Positions 9,381 through 18,939 of a stretch of 64,000 bases of DNA are shown piece after piece. Source of the stretch: Nisaea denitrificans DSM 18348. Its GTDB lineage: Bacteria; Pseudomonadota; Alphaproteobacteria; Thalassobaculales; Thalassobaculaceae. The notes below the pieces were generated by a model. The model was not told the DNA's origin and searched no databases. It saw nothing but the letters and a program-made list of their open reading frames with translations. The first letter of the stretch is position 1, and each line of letters opens with the position of its first letter. The translations under genes and the position numbers were made by a program. The stretch lies in NCBI RefSeq assembly GCF_000426505.1, contig NZ_KE384531.1, forward strand, positions 371,384 to 435,383, written 5' to 3'.

Positions 9381-9431
9381 GCCTCAAATCCCGTAAGGCC
9401 GGTTTTTACCAGCTCGGATTATAATTAAGGA

Positions 9432-9463
9432 CCCCCGCCCCGGCGTTCAGGCCGGAGCGGGGG
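9432..9463 (-). terminator. Intercistronic GC-rich hairpin between binding protein and permease genes
   Basis: CCCCCGC (9432-9438) pairs with GCGGGGG (9457-9463) and CCGGC (9440-9444) with GCCGG (9451-9455), one mismatch, 6-nt loop. On the minus strand it is followed by TCC and an AT-rich stretch rather than a long U run. It lies 17 bp past the stop of the binding protein gene, so it probably acts as a partial terminator or 3' mRNA stabiliser rather than a full stop. Confidence 0.7.
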
Positions 9464-9479
9464 CGAAAAGATGATCTGG

Positions 9480-11003
9480 TTATTTCCAGGATGCCGTGAA
9501 GAACCGTGGAATCTCGTCAGATGTCGGCGTGAAATCGACGTCGTTCGAGAAGGCGTAGTTCGTGTTGTAGGACCACAGCGGCAACCAGTAGGCCTGCTCG
9601 GCGATCAGTTTGAGCGCTTCGCTGTAGGCCTGTTTGCGGACTGCCGAATCCACCGTGGTGTCGCCCTTCTGCAGCAGCTCCTTCACTTTCGGGTCGAGGG
9701 CAAGGTCGTCCTTGCCGTGCGTGAAGAAATGGCTGGTGATCGCCGATACATCGTTGATCGAGTAGGATCCCCAGGTCATGAAGGCCATCGGGACTTCCTT
9801 GGACCGAATCTTGTCACGCAGGGCGGCGTACTTCAGATAGCTGAAGTTGGCCTTGATCCCGACCTCGCTCAAGAAGTTAAGCATCGCTTCGGCATAGTCC
9901 CGGTTCCGGTAGGCATAGAAATCGATGGCGAAGCCATCCGGGTATCCGGCTTCCGCCAGCAGGGCTTTCGCCTTGGCCGGATCATACGGGTACTTTGTCA
10001 CATCGCTCTCGCAACCGAACTGGCTGGGGAAGCATGCGGAATTAACCACCTGCGACTTGCCGCGGACCAGAGCCTGGACGATGGCGTTCCGATCTATGGC
10101 ATAGGAAATCGCCTTGCGAACCAGCGGGTTCTTCAGCGGTGTGTCGCCTGTGATACCCGCCGCATCCATGGTGATGTAACCGATGCGGAAGGTTTCCTCG
10201 TTGATGATCTGCACTTTGCCGGAGGATTTCAGACGGTCGGCCTGGTCGGCGGGTACCCGCCACATCCAGTCGGCCCGGCCAGACAGAAGCTCTGCGATCT
10301 GGGTGTTGCGTTCCGGGATCGTGCGCTGGACGATCTTGCCGATGGTCGGCGTGCCTTTCGGCCCGTCCTTCATGTAGCCATCGAATTTTTCCCAGACGAT
10401 CTTCTTGCCGGGTTCCACTTCGGTGATCTTGTAAGGGCCGGAGCCGACGGGTTTCTGGCCCATGCCGTCCGGACCGACTTTAGAATAGTAGTCCTGCGGA
10501 TAGATCGGGACAGATCCGGAAACAAACTCAAGAGCGGCCGGGAACGGTTCTTTCAGCATCACCTGGACTTTGTACTTGTCCAGTTTCTTGGCTTCCTTGA
10601 TCCAGTTCACATTGCGCTGGGTCTTCACGCCGCTATCCGGGTTCGCGACCCAGTTATACGTGAAGACCACGTCGTCGGCGTCGAGTTCCTCGCCATTGTG
10701 GAAGGTGAGACCTTCGCGCAGCTCGAACTCGAGCGTGGTATCATCTACCCACTTGAAGGATTTGGCGATCAGCGGCACGTAATCCATCGTCTTCGGATCG
10801 CGGTACAGCAAACCGTCCCAAGTCAGGCGGGTAACGATGATGCCTTCACGGGCGGTGTTGAAGTAGCTGTCAACATTCTCCAGTTCGCGTTCCCACACGA
10901 TGTTCAGTGTGTCGTCTGCCTTGCCAGCGAGAGCCGCTGGAATAGCAGAGACAAGCGCCAGCGAAGCCAACGCTGACGCAGCAAGAAATTTCTTCATGTC
11001 CAC
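9480..11003 (-). CDS. ABC transporter substrate-binding protein, SBP_bac_5 (peptide/opine/nickel) family
   Basis: 507-residue periplasmic solute-binding protein. Sec signal peptide: KK at residues 4-5, hydrophobic core, ALAGKADD around 25-32. Family motifs include WERELENVDSYFNTAREG near the mature N-terminus, the GLTFHNGEELDADDVVFTY block, GSGPYK (about 205), and YDPAKAKALLAEAGYPDGF in the C-lobe. Length is normal. It heads the operon and has a good ribosome site (CAGGAG) on the minus strand. The internal cysteines in the SACFPSQFGCES segment may form a disulfide. Ligand not deducible; peptides or opine-like compounds are the usual choice. Confidence 0.94.
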   Translation of the reverse strand: MDMKKFLAASALASLALVSAIPAALAGKADDTLNIVWERELENVDSYFNTAREGIIVTRLTWDGLLYRDPKTMDYVPLIAKSFKWVDDTTLEFELREGLTFHNGEELDADDVVFTYNWVANPDSGVKTQRNVNWIKEAKKLDKYKVQVMLKEPFPAALEFVSGSVPIYPQDYYSKVGPDGMGQKPVGSGPYKITEVEPGKKIVWEKFDGYMKDGPKGTPTIGKIVQRTIPERNTQIAELLSGRADWMWRVPADQADRLKSSGKVQIINEETFRIGYITMDAAGITGDTPLKNPLVRKAISYAIDRNAIVQALVRGKSQVVNSACFPSQFGCESDVTKYPYDPAKAKALLAEAGYPDGFAIDFYAYRNRDYAEAMLNFLSEVGIKANFSYLKYAALRDKIRSKEVPMAFMTWGSYSINDVSAITSHFFTHGKDDLALDPKVKELLQKGDTTVDSAVRKQAYSEALKLIAEQAYWLPLWSYNTNYAFSNDVDFTPTSDEIPRFFTASWK

Positions 11004-11202
11004 TCCTGTTCGTTAGGCCGGTTTCTGGACTGCGAGCGAAAGTTGGGCGGGCCGCGCAGCCGTCGGACTGACTGTCCGGACCGATTGGGGACGAACAGCA
11101 TTGCAGGCAAAAATTGTCATTGCAAGAATTAGGAAGGCTATTTACGCAAAATTAATATGGTTTACAGCATGCTTGGTTGCGCGATCTTGAATTTGACCCG
11201 CT

Positions 11203-12264
11203 TTAGGCGCGGGCGAGGTTTGATGGCGCAGGAATCCCGTATTTCTCGGCCCATGGCTGCAGCGCCTCCATGATGCCGGAATAAAGCGGCACGCCATTCT
11301 CCAGGCCGTCGCGGCGTTTCCGGATCGCGTTCTGTCCGGGCAGGCGCACCGGGGTTCGGGGAGTGGCGGGCTTGTTGGAGAGGCACTTCGCGACGATATG
11401 GTCGATCTGCCGGTTGAAGGCGTCTTTACCGCAGAAGGCGGTTGGATCGGAGACCTGTATATGGACGCCGGCACCCCAGCCATCAGCGGGGTCCGCGCGG
11501 CCATGCCCGGCGAGCCCCTGCGTCAGTGCCTCGATCATCAGGGCAAGGCCATATCCCTTATGCCCGTATTCCTGGCCCCCGATTGGCAGGATCGTGCCCG
11601 GCGGATCGGTGAAGAGGACGCCCGGGTTGTCAGTTGCCGTGCCGCCCGCATCCTGAACCCATTTGCCGGGCAGCTTCTTTCCCTCGCTGTGCAGCCGGCC
11701 GGTCAGCCCGTTCGTGGTGATCGAGGCGCTGGTGTCGATCAGGATCGGATCGCCGCCGGTGGGGATGCCGACCGCAATTGGGTCCGGTGTAAAGAGAGGC
11801 TCGGTTCCGCCATAGGGAGCGACGCTGGCAACGGCCGGATCGGAAGAGGTGATCTGCACCATGCAGCCTTCCCGCGTCGCCCGCTCAAGGAAGACCGCGA
11901 GACAGGCGATGTGGTGGCTGCGCCGGATTGCGATGCCCGCGGTGCCGTAAAGTTTCGCCCGTTCGACTGCCTGATCCACCGCCCGGGCAGTGAGCCAGAC
12001 GCCGGGCAGGCGGCGGCCGTCCCAGGTCGCCACGGCGCCCCGGTCGCTCAGCACTTCCGGGCCGCCTTCCTTGCGCATGGTGCCGTCCTCAAGCGCTTTC
12101 AGATAAGGGGCGCAGAGCTGAAGGCCGTGGGTCGTATGGCCCATAAGATCGGCTTCGACGAGCAGGGGGGCGATTGTACCTGCCTTGTCTCGATCGAGAC
12201 CCGCGGCTTCGAACAGACCTGTGGCGAAGGCCGTGAGCGCGTTTGCGTCGTAACGGTGTTCCAT
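11203..12264 (-). CDS. Malate/L-lactate dehydrogenase family (Ldh_2) oxidoreductase
   Basis: 353-residue NAD(P)-dependent oxidoreductase of the YlbC/DpkA/ComC fold, distinct from the Rossmann lactate dehydrogenases. Visible landmarks: HTTHGLQL (substrate region), RRSHHIACLAVFLERA, the PIAVGIPTGGDPILIDTSAS block and GHKGYGLALMIEAL, all standard for the family. Members reduce 2-keto acids, ureidoglycolate or cyclic imino acids. The start is set at the ATG before EHRY because it carries a strong GGGGGGAA ribosome site; two upstream in-frame starts would add 10-19 poorly conserved residues. Divergent from the SMP-30 gene, which suggests a shared sugar-acid or hydroxy-acid pathway. Confidence 0.92.
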   Translation of the reverse strand: MEHRYDANALTAFATGLFEAAGLDRDKAGTIAPLLVEADLMGHTTHGLQLCAPYLKALEDGTMRKEGGPEVLSDRGAVATWDGRRLPGVWLTARAVDQAVERAKLYGTAGIAIRRSHHIACLAVFLERATREGCMVQITSSDPAVASVAPYGGTEPLFTPDPIAVGIPTGGDPILIDTSASITTNGLTGRLHSEGKKLPGKWVQDAGGTATDNPGVLFTDPPGTILPIGGQEYGHKGYGLALMIEALTQGLAGHGRADPADGWGAGVHIQVSDPTAFCGKDAFNRQIDHIVAKCLSNKPATPRTPVRLPGQNAIRKRRDGLENGVPLYSGIMEALQPWAEKYGIPAPSNLARA

Positions 12265-12358
12265 TGTTCCCCCCAATGCATTTTCTTTTGTCATAGCGAG
12301 CCTGCCGATTTGTGAAGACAATGGGAAGACCGGGGTTTCATGCGGGGAGAAAACAACA

Positions 12359-13270
12359 ATGAGTGCGAGCGATTACGAGATCCGTGACGATCGTTTCCGC
12401 CGATGCGTCAAGGCGATCGAGACCGTCGAGCAGATCTGGACCGGCGGTAAATGGACCGAGGGGCCGGTCTATGTCCCGGCCTACAAGTCGCTCATCTGGA
12501 GTGATATCCCGAACGACCGCCGCCTGCGCTGGGACGAATGCAGCGGCGCGGTCGGCGAGTTCCGCATCAACGAGGGCGCCAATGTGAACGGCAGCACCCT
12601 TGATCGCGAGGGCCGGGTGATCTGTTGCGAGCACGGCAGCCGGAGTGTCACGCGCATGAACCACGATGGCTCTATCGAGACGCTTGCCGACCGGTTCGAA
12701 GGGAAACGCTTCAACAGTCCGAACGATGTGGTTGTGAGATCGGACGGATCGATCTGGTTCACGGATCCGGCCTACGGCATTGAATCCGACTATGAGGGTT
12801 TCGAAGGCGACGAAGAGATCGGCGGGCAGCACGTCTACCGGATCGACGGTGCAACGGGCGCGATTACTCAGGTGACAGACGATTTTACCTGCCCAAACGG
12901 TCTCGCTTTCTCGCTCGACGAGACGAAGCTCTACATCGCGGACAGCGGAGCGACGCGCTATCCGGGCGCGCCGAAGCATATTCGTGTGTTTGACGTCACC
13001 GACGATAACCGGCTCCGGGGCGGCGCGGTCTTTGCCGAATGCGAGGCCGGCGTCTTCGACGGGTTCCGCTTCGACAACAAGGGCAGGATCTGGACCAGTG
13101 CGGCGGACGGGGTGCATTGCTACACGCCGGACGGCGACTTGATCGGCAAGATACTTGTTCCGGAAGTCGTCTCGAACCTCTGCTTCGGAGGGCCGAAGCG
13201 GAACCGGCTTTTCATCACCGCGACAAAAAGCGTCTACACGGTCCTGCTGGCGACGAGCGGTCCGCGCTAG
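12359..13270 (+). CDS. SMP-30/gluconolactonase/LRE family protein
   Basis: 303-residue six-bladed beta-propeller lactonase. Motifs: WTGGKWTEGPVYVPAYKSLIW in blade one with the metal-binding Glu, GRVICCEHGSRSVTR, KRFNSPNDVVV (metal Asn), WFTDPAYG, and PNGLAFSLDETKLYIADSG with the catalytic-metal Asp. Would hydrolyse a sugar-acid lactone or similar with Ca2+ or Zn2+. It overlaps the stop of the convergent radical SAM gene by 4 bp. Substrate undetermined. Confidence 0.93.
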   Translation: MSASDYEIRDDRFRRCVKAIETVEQIWTGGKWTEGPVYVPAYKSLIWSDIPNDRRLRWDECSGAVGEFRINEGANVNGSTLDREGRVICCEHGSRSVTRMNHDGSIETLADRFEGKRFNSPNDVVVRSDGSIWFTDPAYGIESDYEGFEGDEEIGGQHVYRIDGATGAITQVTDDFTCPNGLAFSLDETKLYIADSGATRYPGAPKHIRVFDVTDDNRLRGGAVFAECEAGVFDGFRFDNKGRIWTSAADGVHCYTPDGDLIGKILVPEVVSNLCFGGPKRNRLFITATKSVYTVLLATSGPR

Positions 13271-14337
13271 TCGGCCGCGTCCTGGCTCCTGGCGGAGAGA
13301 CGCTGGTGCCTTGCCGTCTCCAGCACGCCGGCCAGGACTTCAGTATGGAACCGGTCACAGCCGATGCAAAGATTGCGGTAAGGCTCACCTTTCACGGTGA
13401 TCGTCTCGGATTTTTTCAGGAAGGTTTCGACATCCCAGCCGTGGGCGATGCCCATGCGTTCCGGATGGCCCATCGAGATCGCCTCGAAGGCGGGATGGCC
13501 GACCAGGCTATCGATGATGTCTTCCAGCGGCTCTTCCGTCAGGTTGCCAAGCGGCGCCTTGGTCTTCAGACAGCAGGGAAAGACATCGCCGTTCGGGTCG
13601 ATGGAGACCTCGGAGCCGGAATAGCGCCGGTTCAGGAAGTTCAGGCCGCCGGACCAGACATTGCAGAAATTGTCGCTGATCGTGGCTTTCGAAAGCCCGT
13701 TCTTCCAGGCCCGGCCGCGCGGCCAGATCTTGCCGATCCAGGCATCCTCGGTCGCGCCGAAGAAGGAAAAGGCCGGCCCGTCATCGTCCCAGGCTCGTTC
13801 GGACGGCTCGTGCACGAAATCACGCATACCGGCGGCCTTGAACCACTGGGTTAGCCGCTCCTGTAGCGGAACCCGCTTCTCGCCCTCCATGCCGACATGG
13901 AAATCATCCATCCCGGCGACCGAGATCATGTAGATGCCGCGCTCCAGCAGCTCGTCGATGATCTGCTCGGTGAGCAGGTCGCCAGTGGTCTGCACCACCA
14001 GCCTGACGCCGCCCTGCTCCTTGTATTTGTCGCGGATCATTTCCAGCGCGGGGTAGAGGATGGTCTCCCGTACGGGGTCGATCAGGACTTCGCCGCCGGA
14101 GACGATGATCCGGCTGTTTCGCTCGACATAGCCGCCGGGCGCATTGTCGTCCGGTTGCTCGAGGTCGAGGTAGGTCAGGCGTTCAGGAAGGTTGGCGATG
14201 ATCCGCGGGAAATTCTCCTGCGCCGCGCCGACGACCGCTTTCAGCTCGTCACGGACATAGGGGCGGAACTTGTCTTCGTAGCAATGCTTGCACCGCCGAT
14301 GACAGGCCCAGGAGAGGACGTAATAGATACTTTCCAT
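13267..14337 (-). CDS. Radical SAM protein with C-terminal SPASM-like cysteine region
   Basis: 356 residues. The radical SAM cluster motif CHRRCKHC (Cys12, Cys16, Cys19; CxxxCxxC) sits at the very N-terminus after a short strand, followed by ISGGEVLIDP-like GGE motif about residue 85. The C-terminal third carries PNGDVFPCCLK and RNLCIGCDRFH, spaced cysteines like a SPASM/twitch auxiliary iron-sulfur site. Such enzymes often modify peptides or install cofactors, but no small precursor-peptide gene was recognised beside it. Convergent and overlapping with SMP-30 gene; divergent from glucokinase. Function unknown. Confidence 0.85.
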   Translation of the reverse strand: MESIYYVLSWACHRRCKHCYEDKFRPYVRDELKAVVGAAQENFPRIIANLPERLTYLDLEQPDDNAPGGYVERNSRIIVSGGEVLIDPVRETILYPALEMIRDKYKEQGGVRLVVQTTGDLLTEQIIDELLERGIYMISVAGMDDFHVGMEGEKRVPLQERLTQWFKAAGMRDFVHEPSERAWDDDGPAFSFFGATEDAWIGKIWPRGRAWKNGLSKATISDNFCNVWSGGLNFLNRRYSGSEVSIDPNGDVFPCCLKTKAPLGNLTEEPLEDIIDSLVGHPAFEAISMGHPERMGIAHGWDVETFLKKSETITVKGEPYRNLCIGCDRFHTEVLAGVLETARHQRLSARSQDAAD

Positions 14338-14572
14338 TGGTATTTCCCACGTTCACCAAGGTTATGCATATGCCTGTTCCGGCCCGTCCTGTGAAATCAC
14401 GCCTCCGTCAGGAGCCTGCAATCCCCGGCAATGTCAAAGCCTGCAGCTCTGCCCGGCCGACCGTCGGGCCGGGAGCCGTTACTGCGTCCCGGTTGCACAG
14501 AATGTCGGCTTCCGGTACCCCGTGAGTGTGAAATTCAAAGGGACGGCTCGCGCCGCGCGCGACCGGTAGTGC

Positions 14573-15532
14573 ATGACGGCAAGGATATTGATCGGCGATC
14601 TCGGCGGGACGAACTTGCGCCTTGCTCTGACAAACGGCACATCCATCGAAGCCGAAGCCCGATTCAGGACAGCGGATCATCCGGGACTGGAATCCGTTCT
14701 CGATCAGTATCTTGACGGCTTGCCTGCTACGGCCCGACCGGTCTCCGCCCTTCTGGCCGTGGCAGGCCCCGTATCCGGCGACCGGTGTCGGTTGACCAAC
14801 TGTCCCTGGAGCTTTTCCCGCCGCGCCGTTGCGGAGCGCTACGGCTGGGGCCGTTTCCGGCTGATGAATGATTTTTCCGCCGTCGCGGCGGCGTTGCCTT
14901 ACTTCTCGGGTGAGGGTCTACAGACAGTTCAGGCCGGTGAGAGCAACGATGGAGCACCAAAACTCGTGCTCGGTCCGGGCACCGGGCTTGGAGTCGGTGC
15001 GGCGGTTCCTGCGGAGCGAGGCTGGACCATCCTTGATGGCGAGGGTGGTCATGTCGATTTGCCCTGCCGGGACGAGGCGGAAGCCGAGCTTCACCGGATG
15101 CTCCGCCGCAACGGTCCCGTCTCGGCGGAATCAGTGCTCTCCGGAGCGGGGCTTGCGGCTTTGTTCAATGCCATCGCGGAAAAGAACGGTGCCGGGATGC
15201 GGGTGGTATGTGGTGAGGACGTCACGGCAAGGCTGGCGGAGGACACGGACTGCCCGGTTGCGCGGGAGGCGCTGGACCGGTTTTCATCCTTCCTCGGCGC
15301 TGTTGCCGCTAACGCTGCTCTCACGGTTGGGGCACGCGGCGGTGTCTATCTGAACGGCGGCGTTCTGGGACATATAGGCGCCGATTTCCGGGAGGATCTG
15401 TTTCGGGCGCATTTCGTCGGGGACGGTCGGATGGCGGACTATCTCGCCGCCATTCCTGTCTATCGCATCAGGCATCCGGAGCCAGGTCTGTTCGGACTCC
15501 GGATGCTGGCGCGTGGTGCGTACGCCGCTTAG
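14573..15532 (+). CDS. glk: Glucokinase (ROK-independent, Glk type)
   Basis: 319-residue cytosolic ATP:glucose 6-phosphotransferase. ATP phosphate loop [12 protein letters not shown] at residues 8-19, [19 protein letters not shown] with the sugar-binding Asn, the catalytic Asp in [19 protein letters not shown] adenosine loop, GEGGHVDLP and the late [11 protein letters not shown]. These are in the order and spacing of proteobacterial Glk. Overlaps by 4 bp with the convergent ornithine aminotransferase gene. Feeds glucose into the Entner-Doudoroff pathway. Confidence 0.93.
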   Translation: MTARILIGDLGGTNLRLALTNGTSIEAEARFRTADHPGLESVLDQYLDGLPATARPVSALLAVAGPVSGDRCRLTNCPWSFSRRAVAERYGWGRFRLMNDFSAVAAALPYFSGEGLQTVQAGESNDGAPKLVLGPGTGLGVGAAVPAERGWTILDGEGGHVDLPCRDEAEAELHRMLRRNGPVSAESVLSGAGLAALFNAIAEKNGAGMRVVCGEDVTARLAEDTDCPVAREALDRFSSFLGAVAANAALTVGARGGVYLNGGVLGHIGADFREDLFRAHFVGDGRMADYLAAIPVYRIRHPEPGLFGLRMLARGAYAA

Positions 15533-16737
15533 TGAAGGTTGGTCAGCACGTCCTGGAAACGCTCCAGCGCCCAGTCGACCTGATCGCGGGTGATGACCAG
15601 CGGCGGGGCGATGCGGATCGAATGTTCGTGCGTGTCTTTGGCCAGAATGCCGCGATCCTTCAGGGCCTCGCAGTATTTTTTGGCGCCGCCCGCTTCCGGT
15701 TGTAGCTCAACGGCCAGCATCAGGCCGCGTCCGCGGATTTCCTTGACCGCGTTGGAGCGTATGTCTTCCAGGCCGGCCTTGAAATAAGAGCCTTGCTCGG
15801 CGGAATTCTCGATCATGCCCTCGCTCACCAGCACGTCGAGCGCGGCCCGGGCGATGGCGCAGGCCAGCGGGTTGCCGCCAAAGGTGGAGCCATGCTGGCC
15901 CGGCTGCAGCACGCCGAGCACTTCGGTGTTCGAAAGTACGGCAGAGACCGGATAGAAGCCGCCGGACAGCGCCTTGCCGACCAGTGTCACGTCCGCCTCG
16001 ATCTCCTCGTGCTCTTCCGCCAGCATCTTGCCGGTGCGGCCGAGGCCGGACTGGATCTCGTCCAGAATCAGCGTGATGTTGTGCTCGGTGCAGAGCGCCC
16101 GCATCCGCTTCAGGTAGCCTGTGGGCGGAATAATCACGCCGGCCTCGCCCTGGATCGGTTCGATCAGCACGGCCACTGTGTTCGGCGTGATGGCCTGCTC
16201 GAACGCCGTGATGTCACCGAACTTGACCACCCGGAAGCCTGGCGCGAAAGGTCCAAAGCCGCCGCGCGCGACCGGGTCGGTGGAGAAGCCGACGACACCG
16301 ATGGTGCGGCCATGGAAATTGTTGGAGAAGACGATGATTTCGGCCTGGTTCTCCTCGACGCCCTTCTGCTCGTAGCCCCATTTCCGGACTGCCTTGATGG
16401 CGGATTCCACCGCTTCTGCGCCGGAATTCATCGGCAGCACCTTGTGGGAGCCGGTCAGCCGGGCGATGTCCTCGTAGAAACCGGCGAGCTGGTCATTGTG
16501 GAAGGCGCGGGAGGTCAGGGTGATGCGTTTCGCCTGCTCGACCATCGCCTCGAAGATCTTCGGGTGGCAATGACCCTGATTGACAGCCGAATAGGCAGAC
16601 AGGCAGTCGAGATACTGTTTGCCGTCCACGTCCCAGACATGCACGCCTTCACCGCGTGACAACACAACGTCCAGCGGCTTGTAGTTGTGTGCGCCCAGGC
16701 GCTGTTCGGTGGCGATGAAGTCTGCGGCGTTTGCCAT
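15529..16737 (-). CDS. rocD: Ornithine aminotransferase
   Basis: 402-residue PLP enzyme, class III aminotransferase. It converts L-ornithine and 2-oxoglutarate to glutamate semialdehyde and glutamate. [67 protein letters not shown] and [15 protein letters not shown] (Schiff-base lysine) are the block order of RocD rather than acetylornithine aminotransferase. The gene follows arginase by 39 bp on the same strand, so the pair converts arginine to ornithine, urea and then glutamate semialdehyde. Confidence 0.94.
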   Translation of the reverse strand: MANAADFIATEQRLGAHNYKPLDVVLSRGEGVHVWDVDGKQYLDCLSAYSAVNQGHCHPKIFEAMVEQAKRITLTSRAFHNDQLAGFYEDIARLTGSHKVLPMNSGAEAVESAIKAVRKWGYEQKGVEENQAEIIVFSNNFHGRTIGVVGFSTDPVARGGFGPFAPGFRVVKFGDITAFEQAITPNTVAVLIEPIQGEAGVIIPPTGYLKRMRALCTEHNITLILDEIQSGLGRTGKMLAEEHEEIEADVTLVGKALSGGFYPVSAVLSNTEVLGVLQPGQHGSTFGGNPLACAIARAALDVLVSEGMIENSAEQGSYFKAGLEDIRSNAVKEIRGRGLMLAVELQPEAGGAKKYCEALKDRGILAKDTHEHSIRIAPPLVITRDQVDWALERFQDVLTNLH

Positions 16738-16776
16738 GATTGTCTCCGTGGTTCGGGGTATCAGAAAGGCCTAGGC

Positions 16777-17712
16777 TCAGAATGAACGTGTCGGCCGGTC
16801 CATGACCTTGCGGCCGAACAGGCTCGCGGCCAGGTCGACCATGAGGCGCGCGGTCTTGCCGCGCTCGTCGAGAAACGGGTTCAGTTCGACCAGATCAAGG
16901 GAGCCGACGCGCCCGCAATCGTTCAGCTTCTCCATGATCAGATGCGCCTCCCTGAAAGTCGCACCGCCGGGAACGGTGGTGCCGACGGCCGGCGCGATTT
17001 CAGGGTCGAGGAAATCGACGTCGAGGCTGACATGAATGATGCCGTCCGCCGCTTCGACCCGCGCCAGGAAATCCTTGAGCAGTGTGTTGACGCCATGCTC
17101 GTCGATGGCACGCATGTCGATCACTTCGATCGGCTGGTCCAGCAATTCGCGATGTTCCGCCGGATCGACGGAGCGGATGCCCATCATGGTGATGTTCTCG
17201 GGCTTCACGGGCACTTCCAATGGAGGGAAATAGCTGTCGAAGCCGTCCCGGCCGGTGAAATAGGCGACCGGCACGCCATGCAGGTTGCCACTCTCAGTGC
17301 TGTCGAGGTCGTGGTAGTCGGTATGGGCGTCGAGCCAGAGTACGAAGAGTTCGCGCCCTTCTTCCTTGGCGGCTTTGGCAATGCCTGGAAGCGTACCGGC
17401 TGCCAGCGCATGGTCGCCGCCGAGGAAGATCGGCGTGCGCCCGTTTTGCTTGGCCTGATAGGCGGCTTCGGTGAGCGTTTCCACCCAGCCGGCGGTTTCC
17501 GTCAGATTCTTGATCGCCTTGTTCGGATGGCCGCGCGGCGCAAGCGCGGCCGCAGCGCAGTTCCCGAGATCCTCAACGCTATGCCCAAGACTTTCCAACG
17601 CCCGGCCGAGCCCGGCGGTTCGGAAAGCGTCTGGCCCCATGAGGCAACCCGGTTGGCCCGCCCCGATCTGAACGGGGGCGCCAACAAGAACACAGGAACG
17701 ACGATCAGTCAT
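16777..17712 (-). CDS. rocF: Arginase
   Basis: 311-residue Mn2+-dependent arginine hydrolase giving ornithine and urea. Metal-binding motifs are complete: GGDHALAAG, DAHTDYH, and SLDVDFLDP with VPGGATFREAH following. Start set at the ATG of MTDRRS because GGAG precedes it at normal distance on the minus strand; the frame continues open well upstream without support. First gene of a two-gene arginine-catabolism operon with rocD; the Lrp-type regulator reads away from it across 148 bp that contain two inverted repeats. Confidence 0.95.
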   Translation of the reverse strand: MTDRRSCVLVGAPVQIGAGQPGCLMGPDAFRTAGLGRALESLGHSVEDLGNCAAAALAPRGHPNKAIKNLTETAGWVETLTEAAYQAKQNGRTPIFLGGDHALAAGTLPGIAKAAKEEGRELFVLWLDAHTDYHDLDSTESGNLHGVPVAYFTGRDGFDSYFPPLEVPVKPENITMMGIRSVDPAEHRELLDQPIEVIDMRAIDEHGVNTLLKDFLARVEAADGIIHVSLDVDFLDPEIAPAVGTTVPGGATFREAHLIMEKLNDCGRVGSLDLVELNPFLDERGKTARLMVDLAASLFGRKVMDRPTRSF

Positions 17713-17783
17713 TTTTGGCTCCATGAATGTGCACGGTTCATTTGCCCGGCACGAACTGTGTTTAGTATGCGGGCAAGTCTCTG

Positions 17784-17832
17784 GCGCAAAATAGATGGCA
17801 ATTTGCGCAATTTGATCCATGATATGATCAAA
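17784..17832. promoter_or_regulatory. Two inverted repeats in the rocF/Lrp divergent intergenic region
   Basis: GCGCAAA (17784-17790) with TTTGCGC (17802-17808), 11-bp spacer, and TTTGATC (17811-17817) with GATCAAA (17826-17832), 8-bp spacer. Both lie between the divergent rocF and Lrp/AsnC-type starts, where such regulators normally bind AT-rich palindromes. The repeats are directly seen; regulator binding is inferred. Confidence 0.5.
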
Positions 17833-17860
17833 ATGATAACTTAAATGTGACGATCTGAAA

Positions 17861-18301
17861 ATGGATGCTGTTGACGAGAAACTGATCGCCGCGCTGCGCC
17901 GGAATGGCCGTGCGGGTATTTCCGAGCTTGCAGGCACGGTCGGGGTCTCGCGTGCCACGGTGCGCAGCCGGCTGGAGCGGCTGGAGCGTGACGGCCATGT
18001 GCTCGGCTATACGGTGGTGCTGCGCGGGGACGCGACGGAAATGCCCGTGCGCGGCATCATGTTGATCGAGATCGAGGGACGCGGGACAGAGAACGTGGTG
18101 CGCCAGCTCACCGGCATTGGCGAGGTCGGCGCGGTGCACAGCACGAACGGCAAGTGGGATTTGATCGCCGAGATCGGTGCCGAGACCCTGACGGATTTTG
18201 ACGATGTGCTACGCCGCATCCGGCTGATCGAAGGCATCGCCAGTTCGGAGACGAACCTGCTTCTGGCAACCCGGCGCAGTGCCCGGGCCGCCCGCGGGTA
18301 A
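17861..18301 (+). CDS. Lrp/AsnC-family transcriptional regulator, probable activator of arginine catabolism
   Basis: 146 residues: N-terminal helix-turn-helix (about 5-60, ALRRNGRAGISELAGTVGVSRATVRSRLERLERDGHVLGYTV) joined to a RAM ligand domain (about 70-140, LIEIEGRGTENVVRQLTGI, GKWDLIAEI). Length and order are standard. Its position divergent from rocF matches the common alphaproteobacterial arrangement in which an Lrp-type protein senses arginine or ornithine and turns on rocF-rocD; the ligand is an inference from context. Confidence 0.92.
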   Translation: MDAVDEKLIAALRRNGRAGISELAGTVGVSRATVRSRLERLERDGHVLGYTVVLRGDATEMPVRGIMLIEIEGRGTENVVRQLTGIGEVGAVHSTNGKWDLIAEIGAETLTDFDDVLRRIRLIEGIASSETNLLLATRRSARAARG

Positions 18302-18309
18302 CGTTCACA

Positions 18310-18918
18310 TCACACCGCGGTATCTTCCTCAAGCAGGTCGAGAGCCTTGAGGGCGGTGCGGGCGGAGAGCCAGAGTTCCTCCTCCTCGCGGATCACCTTG
18401 CAGACGACATTGAGGCCGACCAGCACTGTCTTGAGCGCGAGTGCGGTGGCGTGGCTGTCGAGGGTTGAAGGAAGCTCGCCGGTTGCCTTGCCGAATTCGA
18501 GCAGGCGTTCCAGCCGTGCGACATTGGCCTGGACGATCTCATCAAGCATCGGGCCGAGCGCCTCGTCCCGATTGCAGAGTTCAGCCACGCTTTTCACCGC
18601 AAAACAGCCCTTGGCGTCGGGGTCGGCAGCGCGGGCGCTACAGGCGGTGCGGAACGTGTTCGTGATCAGCCGCCTGACACTACCGGCGGCGGACGGCTCG
18701 CTTGCGAACGCGCTGTCGGGCGATTGCTCGCCATAGCGGGCAAGAGCCTCGCGGAACAGATCCTCGCGGCTACCGAACGCGTTGTAGAAGCTTGACCGGG
18801 TAATCCCGAGACGCTCGGAAAGCGCCTTGACGGAGCAGGCCTCATAGCCCTCACGCCAGAAGATTTCCATGGCCGTATCGACGGCATCGTCTCGGTCAAA
18901 TTTGCTCGGTCGGGCCAA
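18310..18918 (-). CDS. TetR-family transcriptional regulator
   Basis: 202 residues. N-terminal HTH (about 8-55) with DTAMEIFWREGYEACSVKALSERLGITRSSFYNAFGSREDLFREAL, the AcrR/TetR_C_33-like form common in repressors of reductase or detoxification genes. C-terminal ligand domain has several cysteines (ACSARAADPDAKGCFAV) that might sense electrophiles. Its start lies 22 bp from the first of two palindromic operators shared with the divergent DUF1330 gene, so autoregulation and repression of that gene are likely. Confidence 0.92.
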   Translation of the reverse strand: MARPSKFDRDDAVDTAMEIFWREGYEACSVKALSERLGITRSSFYNAFGSREDLFREALARYGEQSPDSAFASEPSAAGSVRRLITNTFRTACSARAADPDAKGCFAVKSVAELCNRDEALGPMLDEIVQANVARLERLLEFGKATGELPSTLDSHATALALKTVLVGLNVVCKVIREEEELWLSARTALKALDLLEEDTAV

Positions 18919-18939
18919 AATTACTCACGAAAATATTTT

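Noticed and set aside
9471-10976. 501-codon plus-strand frame
   Set aside because: Covers the binding protein gene, has no recognisable domain and no ribosome site.
14338-14572. Possible cobalamin-type leader or small gene between radical SAM and glk
   Set aside because: GC-rich hairpins such as GGCCCGACGGTCGGCC exist, but no B12 box or conserved riboswitch core was found.
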